This document shows positions 42,996 to 55,948 of a stretch of 64,000 nucleotides of DNA, in pieces. The DNA is from Apostichopus japonicus (lineage: Eukaryota > Echinodermata > Holothuroidea > Aspidochirotida > Stichopodidae). The notes below the pieces were generated by a model, which did no database searches, was not told the DNA's origin, and worked only from the letters and a program-made list of their open reading frames with translations. A program made the position numbers and the translations under genes. The stretch spans positions 13,310,611 through 13,374,610 of the forward strand of contig NC_092576.1 of NCBI RefSeq assembly GCF_037975245.1, read 5' to 3'. Position 1 is the stretch's first letter. Each line of letters begins with the position of its first letter.

Positions 42996-44939
42996 AGAAT
43001 TGTTTAAATCAGCCAAAAAAAAAAAACCTTTCGTAAAAGACAATTATTTGTTCATGATTCTATAACAACTGCAAATATTAAGACATTGTAATCCACTAAT
43101 CTATCGCAAACCGCTTAAACTGATCACTGCAAGTCGGGAAAACGCAACGTATTAGTTTTTTATAGGGGGAGGGGGGCATCTTTAAACAGGTGCGGTGGAG
43201 TTTGTGGCAGAGGGGATCACGTGCCCTCCCAGTTTTGTAACTCAACACTTTCTCCATTTTTGTTGCTGTTATTTTAAAAATTACAAAACGTGCTCTTTCC
43301 GGTATACTATACTGTAAATGAATTGTGGTATGTGGTTATGTCAATAGATTATGGCGTGTTCCTTTACTGAAATAATATAAATTTATATTGAAAAAATAAT
43401 AAAGTGTCCTTTTATTTTGCAAATTAAGAATAAAAGAAATGTATACTAAATATGTGCCCTTTCGTTAAAACATATTCAACTAGTGGAAATTTGGTAAGAA
43501 TAGCACACACAATCTATTTTGTGTTGATGTAAACGTTCTGATTTACACGCCCATGCATCATCCCCACCCACCTCCCCTTTTCAAATCGAATCACACGACC
43601 TACTGCCCCCCCCCCCCCCATTATTTGTGCCCCTTCAGAATGAAACCCTCCCGTATCTCAAGTTTAAAAGTAAATTTATATTTCATACCAGCTTTGTAGA
43701 TTCGTACGTATGAATCAACCAACATTTCCCGCAACATAAATATAGGTTTCGTATGCATGTTTTACAGAGTGTCATGTCACCAACAATGTAAGCCTACATA
43801 TTGTAATTATACACGAATATCCAGATGATGTTATGTAACATGTCTATGTTATGTCATTTCAAATTTTAAGTTGTGTTCTGTTTATTTATGCCTATATGTA
43901 AAGATCAACATTGCAATTTCATCGTATCTATAAAGTCGTATTAATTATATTTGCATATTTCATATATCATTATTGTTAACGTTCAATGAACCTAAGATCA
44001 ATGAATTTAACTAAGTTTCCCGTTTAAAACCTTGTTTGACTTCACTAGATGATGACGTCACACCTTCGGTATATAGGGCAATTTATGTCATATTGTTTTA
44101 TTCCATTCTTTTATAACGTCATGTATAGGACTAACTAAAGTTTTGTTTCTCTCTATAAATTTTGGTGAAACTACAATACCGCGCCGTGTTTTCATTGTAA
44201 AGTTTAGTAATGCTGTTCACAAAAATCGTGGAAATTCATTTACCTTTCACGTGCTTTTCTTTGAGTCTTGCGATGTATGTTCCAGAAGATACGAGGAGAC
44301 ATTGAGAAATGTTCGTAAAACGGAGGCTGCTATATTTTGCAAACTTTGGAAACAATGATGCAGAATAAACCCGAAACAAATGAGATCAAATTATCTATGT
44401 CCCGATACCTAAATTAAAACAAAATTTAATATTACTACAAAGGGGATAAAACACTCCATGTCCGATATCTAGGAAAGTGAAATTACTATTACTCTTAATA
44501 GGAGATAAAATACTCCATGTCAGATCAAAAAAAAAAAAAACAGGAAAATATACATCATAATAAAGACCAAGGCGTGTTTTGATTAAATACTTTTGAGATA
44601 CCAACTGAACTTCCTAACCTATGCCAACCTGTTACCATTGCTAAAACTACGAACTGCAGACTTTTTATTTGGTAGCCTATCAGTTTGTTCGCTAGTGGAT
44701 GGGACTGGGCCAGTGAGCCTATGCATGATTTTATTTCTGGAGAGGCTAACGCCATACTTCCACTCTCCCCTCCCACCCGAAGTATAGTTTGTTGTGCATC
44801 TGAAGTCAAGTTACATAAAAGTGAGACAATAGTCTGAAAAAGATGTAAAACCCACCTCGACAATTGTGCTTAAGTTTTCGGCGATATTCCGCAAGACGCA
44901 AAGTCATGGAACTGGTTCCCAATACTGAATGACTGATAA
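42996..44939 (+). other. 3' flank of gene B
   Basis: The block aligns with the sequences downstream of gene A and gene C. AATAAA occurs near 43398, a candidate but unproven poly-A signal. Tandem repeats at about 44395-44530 match 15845-15985. The end (about 44690-44939) matches 16420-16640, until interrupted by the foldback element. No gene is seen. Confidence 0.65.
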
Positions 44940-47900
44940 TAGACCGGCAGCCCAGGGCACTTTGATCAAACGAACGAGGTACCAATATCTGAGTATTGGA
45001 ACATTTGTGGAAAAACCCAGTATATACAAAAGTGGATGTCTGCCGTGGTCGCTCTGCTGCATGTGGCCCCTGGGGCCGGTTAAAGGGGGCCCAAAAATGC
45101 ATCTGATCAAACGAACGAGGTACCACTCGAAACCTATGTCAACTTAATGCATGAATGCCACATAGTACTGAATGGCCCATGCCAGACAAATTTTCTGCTG
45201 CAAAGGGCCCGCCAGACGCCCAAGAAGGGCCCCTAAAAAAAATGCATCTGATCAAACGAACGAGGTACCACTTGAAACCAATGTCAACCTAATGCATGAA
45301 TGCCACAAAGTACTGAATGGCCATGCCAGACAAATTTTCTGCTGCTAAGGGCCCGCCAGACGCCCCCAAATATGGCCCAAATGCCCATTAGCGTAGCATT
45401 GACCCAGATTAAATATGCAAGGTACCATTCAAAACCGGTTCGGAATGTTCGAGTTGATCTTACAGACTATGGAAATCATCATGCCAGACAAATTTTCTGC
45501 TACAAAGGGCCCGCCAGACGCCCCAAAAGGGCCCATAAAAATGCATTTGATCAAACGAACGAGGTACCACTTGAAACCAATGTCAACTTAATGCATGGAT
45601 GCCACAAAGTACTGAATGGCCCATGCCAGACAAATTTTCTGCTGCCAAGGGTTCGCCAGACGCCCCCAAATATGGCCCAAATGCCCATTAGCGTAGCATT
45701 GACCCAGATTAAATATGCAAGGTACCACTCAAAACCGGTTTGGAATGCTCGGGTTGATCTTACAGACTATGGAAATCATCATGCCAGACAAATTTTCTGC
45801 TACAAAGGGCCCGCCAGACGCCCCAAAAGGGCCCATAAAAATGCATTTGATCAAACGAACGAGGTACCACTTGAAACCAATGTCAACCTAATGCATGAAT
45901 GCCACAAAGTACTGAATGGCCCATGCCAGAAAATTTTCTGCTGCTAAGGGCCCGCCAGACGCCCCCAAATATGGCCCAAAATGCCCATTATCGTATCATT
46001 GACCCAGATTAAATATGCAAGGTACCACTCAAAACCGGTTTGGAACCACACAAAAACAATATTAAATGCAAAGGTACTTTCCACAGAGTAAAGAACTGCC
46101 AATGCAAGACAAATTTTCTTCTGCATAGGTCCCACCAGATAGAAAGAATAGGTGGCCCAATGTGGCCCTATATATGGGCCTAAAGAATTGGATATATGTG
46201 CCTTGTAACATGACATTTCAAGCTCATGGTTATATTGTTTCCAGCATAAATTGGAGTTACTGTACACAAGACCAGTGTTTTATCTTATTTAGCTATTCGC
46301 TGCTCTAAGCAAAATAAAGATAACACTTTCACCTAAGCCTCTAAATATTTTGGGATTTGCTGGCCTGGGCAAAAATTACAGTTCCCCATATTATAATTCT
46401 AACACTCTGCTAACACTCTGAGGAAGAGTCTTGCCTGGCTTGGATCCACAGAACTACGGTTGGAAGAGCAAGAATGGGTGCTACAGCCCTGACTGGTTTG
46501 AGGGACCGGCTCTCCCAGATCATCTATTCCAAGAGGGGGAACTGAGCGAAGATTTTCAAAGTAGCTGACCAGACGTGGCTTCCGAGTTTGATGCCGATGA
46601 TTCAAGTACTGAACCATCTTGGAGTGATGACTCCGACAATGAAACATAGATTTGAGCTTCCAATGTCTTTTTAGAATCAAGTTCATGGGAATACTTAATT
46701 TTCATAAACTTACTAATGATTCTTTTGAGATCTGTCTGAATGGCAAATGCAGTGTCTTTTTACATCACACACTCCAGTGTTTAATCACTGTCAAGAGACA
46801 TGAATTCTCAGTTCTTATACTTCGAACCTAACATGTGTCATGTTCAGAGTAATCACATAGTGATCTTTTGTTACTATCTTTGCCAATTATGATTTTAGTA
46901 CATTTTAAACTAGCAAGATGACTTTCTTGAAAGGTAAAAGATTCCTTCATAGATGAAAACAAAAACCCTCATCTAGCATTCATATTTCTGAAAAATGGAT
47001 GCCACATCTATTTGTTGGACTTGTTACAAGCTATTCGAATTGAATTAGTGTAATGATGGAAGTTCTAAAAGACCAAGATGGAGTAATATATAGGCTTATT
47101 ACTCATTTTATATTTTGTATCAAGGAATGGAGTCATACGTGGTGATATCAGTATTTGTTTGTTCAATCTTAGCATTTTAAGTCCTTTAAAGAGTGTACCT
47201 AGTATAAAGGTACATATACATTTATATGCTTCAATTATGTATCTTTCAAAAACCATATTGGACAGTTTCAACCCAAACCTTTATCGTTAAGTACACGTTA
47301 TAAAGCATTTTCACCATTGTTTTATAATTGTTTCTTTGTCTGAGCTTAAGAAACAAAACAATCTCTTTTGTTCGACTACATGTATGTCTTAAGATGACAC
47401 TTAAGCGTTCTTTCTCAAGATTTTAAACTTTGTAGATTTACAATGCTAACGTAAACACAATGTTTCAAGATACAAAATGATTTTGGGTTTCTTATTTACA
47501 ATACATAAACTGATTTTAATCTGCTCCAGTGTTTCCAGCGAAACAAAGTAACTGCCAAGTTAAACACTGCTCACGATACAAAGTACTGACTGGATAAAAG
47601 AAAAAAGAATGGATAAAAGGAAAAAGAATGGATTTGAGAATGCATTATAACTGTCAGGATCTCCCTCAAAGACTGAGTTCGCGTCATTTTTGTTTTGCTC
47701 AATGAAATGTTCAGTAATTGATACACCTACTAGTATACTAATCTCATTATTCCATTGGCCTATGTAGCGGAAAGGAATTTGAATAATTCAGGATGTTCTT
47801 GATTGTTATAGATTGGTTTCTTGTGGTATCTTAACTATTTAAACTGTATAATTTTTTTTACATGTGGTGGGCACTTTGCAGAAGAAAATTTGTATTGTAT

Positions 47901-48742
47901 TGGCATTTCTTTACTCTGTGGAATGCTACAAATGTCATGTCACAAGGCACATATAGTCTGCATCGATATACAATTCATTAGGCCCATATAGGGCCGCATT
48001 GGGCCACCTATACTTTCCATCAAGTGGGACCTATGCGGAAGAAAATTTGTCTTGCATTGGCAGTTCTTTACTCTGTGGAAAGTACCTTTGCATTTAATAT
48101 TGGTTTTGTGTGGTACCAACTATGATTGATCATGGCCCATTTGGGGGCCCTCTTTTAGTGTGTCTGTTAGCCCGTTTGTAGCAGAAAATTTGTCTGGCAT
48201 GATGATTTCCATAGTCTGTAAGATCAACCCGAACATTCCAAACCGATTTTGAGTGGTACCTTGCATATTTAATCTGGGTCAATGCTACGCTAACGGGCAT
48301 TTGGGCCATATTTGGGGGCGTCTGGCGGGCCCTTAGCAGCAGAAAATTTGTCTGGCATAGGCCATTCAGTACTTTGTGGCATTCATGCATTAAGTTGACA
48401 TTGGTTTCAAGTGGTACCTCGTTCGTTTGATCAGATGCATTTTTTTTATGGACCCTTCTTGGGCGTCTGGCGGGCCCTTTGCAGCAGAAAATTTGTCTGG
48501 CATGGGCCATTCAGTACTATGTGGCATTCATGCATTAAGTTGACATTGGTTTCGAGTGATACCTCGTTCGTTTGATCAGATGCATTTTTGGGCCCCCTTT
48601 AACCGGCCCCAGGGGCCACATGCAGCAGAGCGACCACGGCAGACATCCACTTTTGTATATACTGGGTTTTTCCACAAATGTTCCAATACTCAGATATTGG
48701 TACCTCGTTCGTTTGATCAAAGTGCCCTGGGCTGCCGGTCTA
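44940..48742. mobile_element. Foldback-type transposon with long inverted repeats, 3.8 kb
   Basis: The ends are perfect inverted repeats (TAGACCGGCAGCCCAGG...). The arms span about 44940-46222 and 47936-48742, enclosing a unique centre of about 1.7 kb. The arms are made of ~150-bp subunits with 'ggtaccac(t)tgaaac', 'gccagacaaattttctgctgc' and 'aagggcccgccagacgccc' words, arranged in ~300-bp alternating pairs. The left arm has more units. The empty site is seen at 16630-16637 and at 109-118 ('gactgataagcg'), implying a TAA-like 3-bp target duplication. A long frame at 45300-45947 only follows the repeat period. Confidence 0.88.
46428..46648 (+). pseudogene. Unassigned coding-like fragment in the foldback centre
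   Basis: After a TGA, the frame reads LPGLDPQNYGWKSKNGCYS then PDWFEGPALPDHLFQEG; it meets TGA and continues in frame as PDVASEFDADDSSTEPSW to TAG. The acidic end and the GW..P..PALP pattern look like the tail of a transposon-encoded protein, but I do not recognise the family. The interior stop makes it a relic. The overlapping minus-strand frame is a shadow. Confidence 0.3.
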
Positions 48743-49594
48743 TAAGCCCTCTTAACGTCTATCTTCTATTCACGACCCATGCATGCTTTTTTTCGATTTC
48801 ATGCAAAAAACAAATTCACCGATATTAGCTACAATTTACTTGAATGCTTGAAACTATACTTTCCAAAGGCAATATCATTCTTAAATTACACTGATGTTAG
48901 TTTTTACATCAAAGGAGGTTTAAGGAAAACAACTAACATGAAGGTTTTGGCTTAAAGCCTACAAAACAGATGCATGTCCATCGCCATCAATCGCTGTTGT
49001 GACAAATTAATATGATTAATATTGCACAACGCAACTCACATGCAACAATGTAACCCACACACGACGACACGTACAACACTGACGTGCAACTTGAAACACA
49101 GCATCACACGCATTAAAACAATCGGACACCATTTACATGGTGTTCTGCTGAGTTTCTGATTGTAAAACAAAACACCTGTTGCTGAAGAAACAAAGTTTAA
49201 CCAGTCAAGAGTTCTGCTGCCTCCATTGGTCTTTATCATGACTTTCTGTCAAATATCATTGGAGATATGGATATTTTGGCTGCCAGATTTAAGGTACAAA
49301 GCAAACATGTCTGGGAGGTAAATGTTCCTAAAAAGGTCAATCACCCCTCACCTATGCACATATGACATGACATCACGTTCACGCCAATACATGTGTCCAA
49401 ATGCTTCGAAATATGTCCTTTCTTGTCATTGTTGATTTGGGGTCTGGAAAATGACCACTTCATCCTTAATTTAATTAAAAGTCTTGAATTGCAAACTTTC
49501 AACACTGAGGGAAACCTGACGCATTAATAATCCAACACAATCGTAGAATAGGAAAGGTGCTTCTGGGGGGAATTCTCAACCAACGCTTCCTATA
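48743..49594. other. Gene-free, start is displaced 3' flank of gene B
   Basis: Bases 48743 to about 48860 continue the duplicated flank (matching about 130-230) after the foldback element. Beyond that nothing is recognised. Confidence 0.5.
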
Positions 49595-49719
49595 TAGTCA
49601 CGTGGCTTAGCAACAATTTTTAGGATTAACGTTACCGGCAGAACAAAAGAACCAAATTTGGCATGGAGTTTCTTTTCAACCTATCTATTGATTTTATCCG
49701 TGGAACCCACTTTATCGGC

Positions 49720-50100
49720 TCCGATTTTCCAAGATGGCTGCCAAAGTCCAAGATGGCCACCAGCAAAAAAGGAAATATCATATATCTTGCTGTAAAAATC
49801 GGAGATGAACAAATGAGGGCTAAATTCAGGTGTTTTCGGGGTTCACTGAAACAGATGATGGTCATGGCATGTTGCTTCGGCAACCCATTCCAAAGATGGC
49901 GGCCAACATCCAAGATGGCTGCCAGAAAAAAAGAAATGTCATATATCTGGCTGTAAAAATCAGAAATGAACAAATGAGGGGTCAATTCAGGTGTTTCCGG
50001 GTTCACTGAAACAGATGACACGTTGCTTGGGTCACCCATTTCCAAGATGGCGGCCAGAATCTAAGATGGCTGCCTGGAAAAAAAGGAAATTTCATATATG
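49720..50100. repeat. Subterminal tandem repeat, ~3 units, 'ccaagatggc' motif
   Basis: Units of about 150-170 bases each contain 'ccaagatggc(t/g)gcca' pairs, 'aaaggaaat(a/t)tcatatat', 'gaacaaatgagg' and 'tcactgaaacagatga'. Open frames through them on both strands are period artefacts. Confidence 0.8.
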
Positions 50101-50639
50101 TTCATTCCCCAGATCCCCTGTGCCCTTTACTGATCGGGACCATCAAACCTTCCGTCCTCAAACGTGTAAATGAAACCGGGCTAGCACCCTGACTATATGT
50201 TATGGCTGGTATTCTAATTGCGTCACTTTGGCTCAGGAAGCCACTGAGGACTTATTTGGGAACTTTGAGGTGTGATCAACCGACACTGTCGCAGAGCCCG
50301 TTATTATACGGGAGTTACGAATGTCATGTAAAACTGATTACATTGAGTCAACTATTTAATAGGGTAACCTGAGGGAAAATCGACCAGATGTGAATACCGA
50401 CTCATTGGGAGATTTTGTACGATTGTACACCCTTCATAAACACAACGTCAATTCTGCGAACAACACACGCTAAGTCAGGTCACTAGTCATCTGAGAAATT
50501 TAGGTCGTTCTTTTCGAACCTGTACTCCAGGGCTGCTGTTAGCGAGGATCTCCAGGAAGACTTGTTGTCTGGTATAGACAAGCCCCCCTCCCCCCCCCGC
50601 CCCTCAGAGTAAAAACGATAGCTTGGGTTCGAATCTCTC

Positions 50640-51960
50640 CGTTGGTGAGCTCTGGACAGCGGTAGCAGCGATGAAGAAGGGAAAGTCCCCCGGTCCCGAT
50701 GGCCTCCCTGCTGAGTTCTATAGGACCTTCTGGGAGGTTCTCGGTGGGGACCTGAGAGACGTGTTTGCTACCTCTTTCCAGTTGAATTACATAAGCTAAA
50801 CACAGCGGGTTGGAAATATTGTTCTCCTCCCAAAGTCGGGAGATTCTTTGGACCCGAATAGGCGTCCAATAACGCTGTCAACTGTGGACTACAAAATCCT
50901 GGCCAAAGCATAAGAAATCGCTTAGCGGATGTGATGCCGGATATTGTAGGTCCTCTCCGGACTTGTGTTGTGTAAGGCAAGTGTATTCAACATAACCTCT
51001 GGTTGATGATTGAGTTTGTTAAAGTTCGTGATTTGCCATGTGCACTGGTCTCCTTGGACCAGGAGAAGGCCTAGCTTTGACATGTTAGATCACGACTTTC
51101 TGTTCAGAACTTTAGAGTCCTTCGGATTGATCTCAGTGTTTATTCTTTGGGCCTCATTACTATATAAGGATGTCTCGAGCATGGTCAATTTTAACGGATT
51201 AACTTCTGGTCCCTTCCGGTTCGAAGGGGATTCCGTCAGGGTTGTCCCCTCTCCCCGTTGTTGTATGTTCTCTTCAGCGAAATGCTCAGTACCTCGCTGG
51301 GCAGGTGCTTGGGTTTTCAACCCTTCAATCTTACCGGGTGGGGCTAGAGTTACAAGCGTGCAATATGCCGATGACGTCACTTGTATTGTGTCGGACCTTG
51401 CCTTCTTCAAGTCTTTATCGAAGGTTTTAGACACCTTCCAAGAGGCTACTGATGCCAGACTCAACAAGTCCAAGACCAAAAGGCTGCGTTAAGGAGGTTG
51501 ACGCGGCAAATCACTCCCGTTTGATGCTACTTGGTCAGATGTCATGATCAGGGTAAATGGCATCTGGCTAGGTTATGGTGCCCCGGAGGCCACCACTTGG
51601 GCCGAGAAGGCTGATCAGGTGGAGGCAAGGCTCGACACATTCAGTCGGAGGTGGCTCTTCCTCCCTGGGAAGGTTACAGTTGTTAATCGTTTTATTGTTC
51701 CTCTCCTTTGGTATCCTGGTACTGTGATCGCCTCACCGGATCATGCCTTGTGAGATTGGAAAGGAATGTTTTTGATTTCATTTGGGGAAAGCGCAAACCA
51801 AACCTTGTCAAGAGGACCGTTCTGTAAAAGATACCCCTGAGCGGTGGGCTTGGTTTGGTCCACCTTCCATCTAAACTGCGCTTTCTCCTTGTTTTCGTTG
51901 CGTTTGAGAATCCTTCGTTTCCCTTTGCCTTTTTTGTTAGGTTCTGGGTGGGTTTCTTTT
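50640..51960 (+). pseudogene. Degraded L1/Tx1-like reverse transcriptase
   Basis: Across several frames the plus strand reads KKGKSPGPDGLPAEFYRTFW, GNIVLLPKSGDSLDPNRRPI, TLSTVDYKILAKA, ALVSLDQEKA, GFRQGCPLSPL, QYADDVTCIVSD, DARLNKSKTK, then FDFIWGKRKPNLVKR and LSGGLGLVHLPSK. This is the L1-family RT order: PDGLP, the RPI box, QGCPLSP, the YADD catalytic box, and the thumb and C-terminal FIWG...GGLGL. Multiple frameshifts and stops disable it. It lies inside the inverted-repeat element 49595-52279. Confidence 0.85.
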
Positions 51961-52279
51961 TCGCCACCACTGGCCCGGATCCTTTTGCAATAACCGGCCA
52001 AAGGCGACACGCCCTTCGGGAATGTATACTCAGATTGGTGACTCACTTCGTAGAATCAAAGAGGAGGGTGGGCCAGATGCCTTGCACATCTCTTTGTCGA
52101 TGCACATTTTCACATTTTTTCTGGCAGCCATCTTGGATTTTGGCCGCCATCTTGAAAAAATCGGAGCCATTAAGTGGGTTCCACGGATAAAATCAATAGA
52201 TAGGTCGAAAAGAAACTCCATGCAAAATTTGGTATTTTTGTCCGGCCGGTAACGTTAAAGTTGCGAAGCCACCTGACTA

Positions 52280-54344
52280 ATACAATCAAGTTTTCTCCCG
52301 TGGCAACTTAAATCCAGTGAACTGACCTTTGGCTGGAAACTCACTTCTGATCCTTTGGACTGCACATGATGGTAGCACAACCATCCGTGTCTTGCTAGGA
52401 GCCCACAGCACCATTGAACGTTGTTGACGGTAGGCTATATGAATCTGCACTGTCTAATTGTATTAATTTTTTTTAAGAAAGTTCAAATGAATTAGCGTGA
52501 GCCCATGATGTCCACAATAACAAGCAGTCCTGCAATGTACAGTAATAGTTACAGTTGTTGTGAATTTACACCTTCCATGTTTCATGAAATATTTAATATG
52601 ATTTAGTTTCAGACAATTGATTTGCAAAACTGCAGGCCTAAGTACCAGCCTACTAACGTATTCAACGTACTACGCAGCATACTGCACATATATGATGTAT
52701 TGTCATAAGCAGCATCGGGCTAGTACAATACATATTGGTTGTAAGGATTCTATGGTTGTAAGTCACCGTAACACAACGCACATTACGGTTTAGGCAGTTC
52801 CGCGAATTCCAACGTCAAATGTACAGAATGGACTGGCTTTTTCAAATATTTTTCTTTGTTACATAAATCTTGCCACGTTGGAAAATCAAGCTTTTAACTG
52901 GCAGAATGGTTGATATATGTTCTAGAGAACATGCTTAGATGGATCCCCAACAGATTGGACGTTGAAATTTTTGTGTCATGGCCACTTTAAAGTTGGTTTA
53001 GAGGCCCAAGGATTAGAAGTCTTGTAGGAGGTTATTTCAATATGCAAGGTGCCAGCGAACTGTCGGCTAAGTAAATAATTTCTTCTTGGTAATTTGTTTG
53101 GCCATAGAAATCTGTGCAGAATTTATTCAGCAGGTGGTTCAAGCCCACCAACAGATAACATTAAGCCACTAAATTTCCAAGAAGAATGTCACTTGCTATA
53201 GAAAAAAGGCTAATCCTATGATAGAATTTGTGTATGGTAATTAGCAAAGCATCAATGTGTAGTATTGTAAAGGCTCTATAATTGACGCACCTTCGTAATT
53301 GACCAGCCTCAAATTTGACTAGCCACGATACAGCAGGCAAAATAAACTCTTGCAGCGCAGTAGAGTTACATATTTCATGAGTTTGAATCCATTTCAGATA
53401 TAGGCCGATCAAATTGTTGATTTCCTTAATCTTGTAACACTCTGTCTCCCAAGTTTTGAACGTATTTTTGGCATTTAGAAATCTTACACCCTAAAACAAA
53501 CTAAAATTACCTCAACATGATACCACTGCTCACTGGGACCTGGTCTGTCTGAGTTTTAGAGGCAAAGAGCATATCAAAGAGCATCCACAGTCAATGGATG
53601 TATAATTACACAAAAGATACAGTAAATTACGTAATCGACAAATGTGTCAATTTCGGGGTATGAAATACTTTAACACGGCAGACATTTTGTGGTCAAAATC
53701 TGCTCACTATACTCTTGAAAAGACAATGCCAGTCCGACAAGATCATTTACATTTGGTAAACATTTCAAAAAGTTTCAGCAACACATACATTCACACTTAA
53801 TTTAAGACAGTGCCCCCTCCCCCTCCCCTCGTTGTAAATAAAGAATAGGGGCGATGATGTTGTGGGGGGCAGGGGCAGATTATGTCTCCCAACATTTTCC
53901 CAGACCTTGAGCAAATTTTAAATACACAACTAGAAACCCAAATTTCTCAAAAGGGGTTTGGGGGCACCCCCTTGTTTCCTTCTCCCAGGTTTGCCTCACA
54001 ATTAGTACTTGGAAATAAGCTTACTAAAGCTTCACCATATTACATATAGGGGCTTAATAAACCATAATTCCTCTTATGGACAAATGAGGCACCACCCTTA
54101 TTTCCTTCTCATTGGTATACCCCATTCAGACCCAACACCCTTGGACAAACATGCCATGCTTTTCTTACAGAGCTGCACAATATCTAATCGTGAAGGATGG
54201 ACATGCTCTAAATATGTTGCACAGATGGATAAGCAACCACCAGAGTGTGTCTGTGTCCTGCAGTTAACACAAATGGAAAAGATTTCACCATTATCAGCCA
54301 AGACTTCATCATTTTTATCTGCCATCATTTATTGAACATGAAGT
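52280..54344. other. Gene-free, no recognisable features
   Basis: AT-rich sequence with short frames (53161-53412 minus; 54009-54335 plus) lacking recognisable domains. C-rich words near 53810-53830 are the only local feature. Nothing supports a gene. Confidence 0.5.
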
Positions 54345-54690
54345 GTATTGCATTATGGGTGTCACATTCAAACACTTGGTAGTCAAATTGCATTATGATT
54401 GTTTCACTTACCCCCTTCGACCGTGCCACCGCAAACCAAACACTTGGTATTGCATTATGAGTGTTTCACTTACATACCAATGGCACAGTGATTCAAACAC
54501 TTGGTATTTTATTCTGAGTGTTTCACTTGCATACCAATGGCGCAGTGATTCAAACACTTGGTATTGTATTCTGAGTGTTTCACTTTCGTACCGAAGGCAC
54601 ATTGATTTAAACCATTGGTATTGCATTCTGAGTGTTTCGCTCACATTGGTGATTCAAGCACTTGGTACAGCTCACGGAGTGTTTGGTTTT
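54345..54690 (+). repeat. ~57-bp tandem repeat, about five copies
   Basis: Units contain 'caaacacttggta', 'att(a/c)tgagtgtttcac' and 'taccaatggc'. The period is a multiple of three, so frames stay open on both strands; these are not supported as genes. Confidence 0.85.
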
Positions 54691-55588
54691 CCATCATTTC
54701 TTGACTTGATTTTGAATTTCGCAATGATCTACATGTAACTGGTATCCTCATCTCTATCCTCAACGCATCCAAATGCTTAACTATTTACCACTAAAACAAT
54801 TCATATTATTAGCGAATCTGAAGCGGAAGTGATGTTAGAGGTGAACATGCTATGTTGTCAAAGCATCGTTATCGATCTGAGTATTCCGGCCGTAAGTACT
54901 ATCTAAGCGGAGCGCCACCATCGGTTGGCGCGCAGCGTACAAGAAAATTTTTCTTCTGGCGGACCCCTCAGATTGCAGGAAACGGCACTTCCCGTGCATA
55001 ATGGCAGTAAGCAACACCCCTAAAATTGATAAAAATTTCCGGCAATTTTTTTATTTTGGGAAATATTCTCGAAGGAAGTGATCGCCATCTTTTCCTCAGT
55101 TTACCAATTCCTCGTCTCCCAGAAGCGCCCAAAATTTAAGATATCGAAACAATTTTGTGTTGGCTGATCCATGATCACCGCCCATGCCCGTGAGAAGTGG
55201 TGACTGGGTGAATAAAAAGCTATGCCGTTTGAAACCATGGGCAGAAAAAGCGAAAGTAGCGAAACCTAAGGTAAAACGCGCGATAACGAAGTGATTATTT
55301 TCTAGGTTAATTGAGACTGTATCAAACGCGAGCTGAAGGCAAACATATTTAAAGGTAATGGCATTACTAATCCCGATATGTCGTCTTTGAGGTGTGTGGA
55401 AAATCCGCAACGACCATCAAAGAGCAATTGAATATTTAGTCTACTTTTCGATTTCGAAAACACTTTTTTTTATAAATTATGACAAAATTTTATGACACCT
55501 TTCACAAAATTGTTGTGGGGGGGGGGGGGCCTGTGCCCGCAGGCCTCAATGAGCACGACGCCACAGGGCCTCAGATATAGGCCTATTG
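54691..55588. other. Gene-free, with hAT-like segment
   Basis: The stretch 54895-55080 ('gagcgccacca', 'acaagaaaatttt', 'ggaaacggcacttccc', 'attttgggaa') resembles the reverse complement of about 21190-21420 inside the hAT element 20618-21453. It is probably a relative of that family. A poly-G run lies at 55516-55529. Confidence 0.5.
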
Positions 55589-55948
55589 CAGGAGTGAACA
55601 ACCTTTTGAATGAATGGGCCAGATTTTAGGAGTGAAAGATTGACAGGGCCGCACCTAACCAACGACCTGCTGTTGATTTCATACCATTGAAACTGAAGAA
55701 GTTCACGCAATAGGTGTGCGAACTTAATCTGTATCCACAAAACCATAATGTCAATACAGTCCAGTTGATAATTAATGGTGATAATAGACCAACCTGACAG
55801 CATCATTAGTGCAGATAAATTCTAAGCAGCAAGCTCGCTTTCGGTGATGATGCAAAATAGATTGATTTTTTTCCTTTTCTTGAGACATCTCACGGGCCAA
55901 AAAAAATCACTGGCGGGCCGCATGTGGCCCGCAGGTTGCCCACCCCTG
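55589..55948. mobile_element. hAT-type MITE with CAGGGGTGGGCAACCT-like terminus
   Basis: The left end CAGGAGTGAACAACCT and the right end AGGTTGCCCACCCCTG are inverted repeats of a common hAT terminus. The right side also carries the 'gcgggccgcatgtggccc' word typical of such elements. The flanking 8-mers (GCCTATTG and GTATATAG) do not match, so the duplication has decayed or one end is wrong. Confidence 0.6.

Larger units (their letters stand above)
49595..52279. mobile_element. Inverted-repeat element enclosing an L1-like relic
   Basis: The left ~150 bases (about 49595-49760) and the right ~150 bases (about 52130-52279) are imperfect inverted repeats sharing TAGTCA, GTGGCTT, TTAACGTTACCGG and 'ctatctattgattttatcc' words. 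The left side adds a subterminal tandem repeat. The centre holds a LINE relic rather than a transposase. No convincing target duplication is seen, although ATA borders both ends. Confidence 0.7.

Noticed and set aside
45300-45947. 215-residue plus-strand frame in the foldback arm
   Set aside because: It only tracks the 300-bp repeat period, a multiple of three; the repeated units are non-coding in the other arm and share no protein motif.
54343-54738. 131-residue tandem-repeat protein
   Set aside because: The 57-bp unit is a multiple of three and keeps frames open on both strands; no start context, domain or flanking exon supports a gene.
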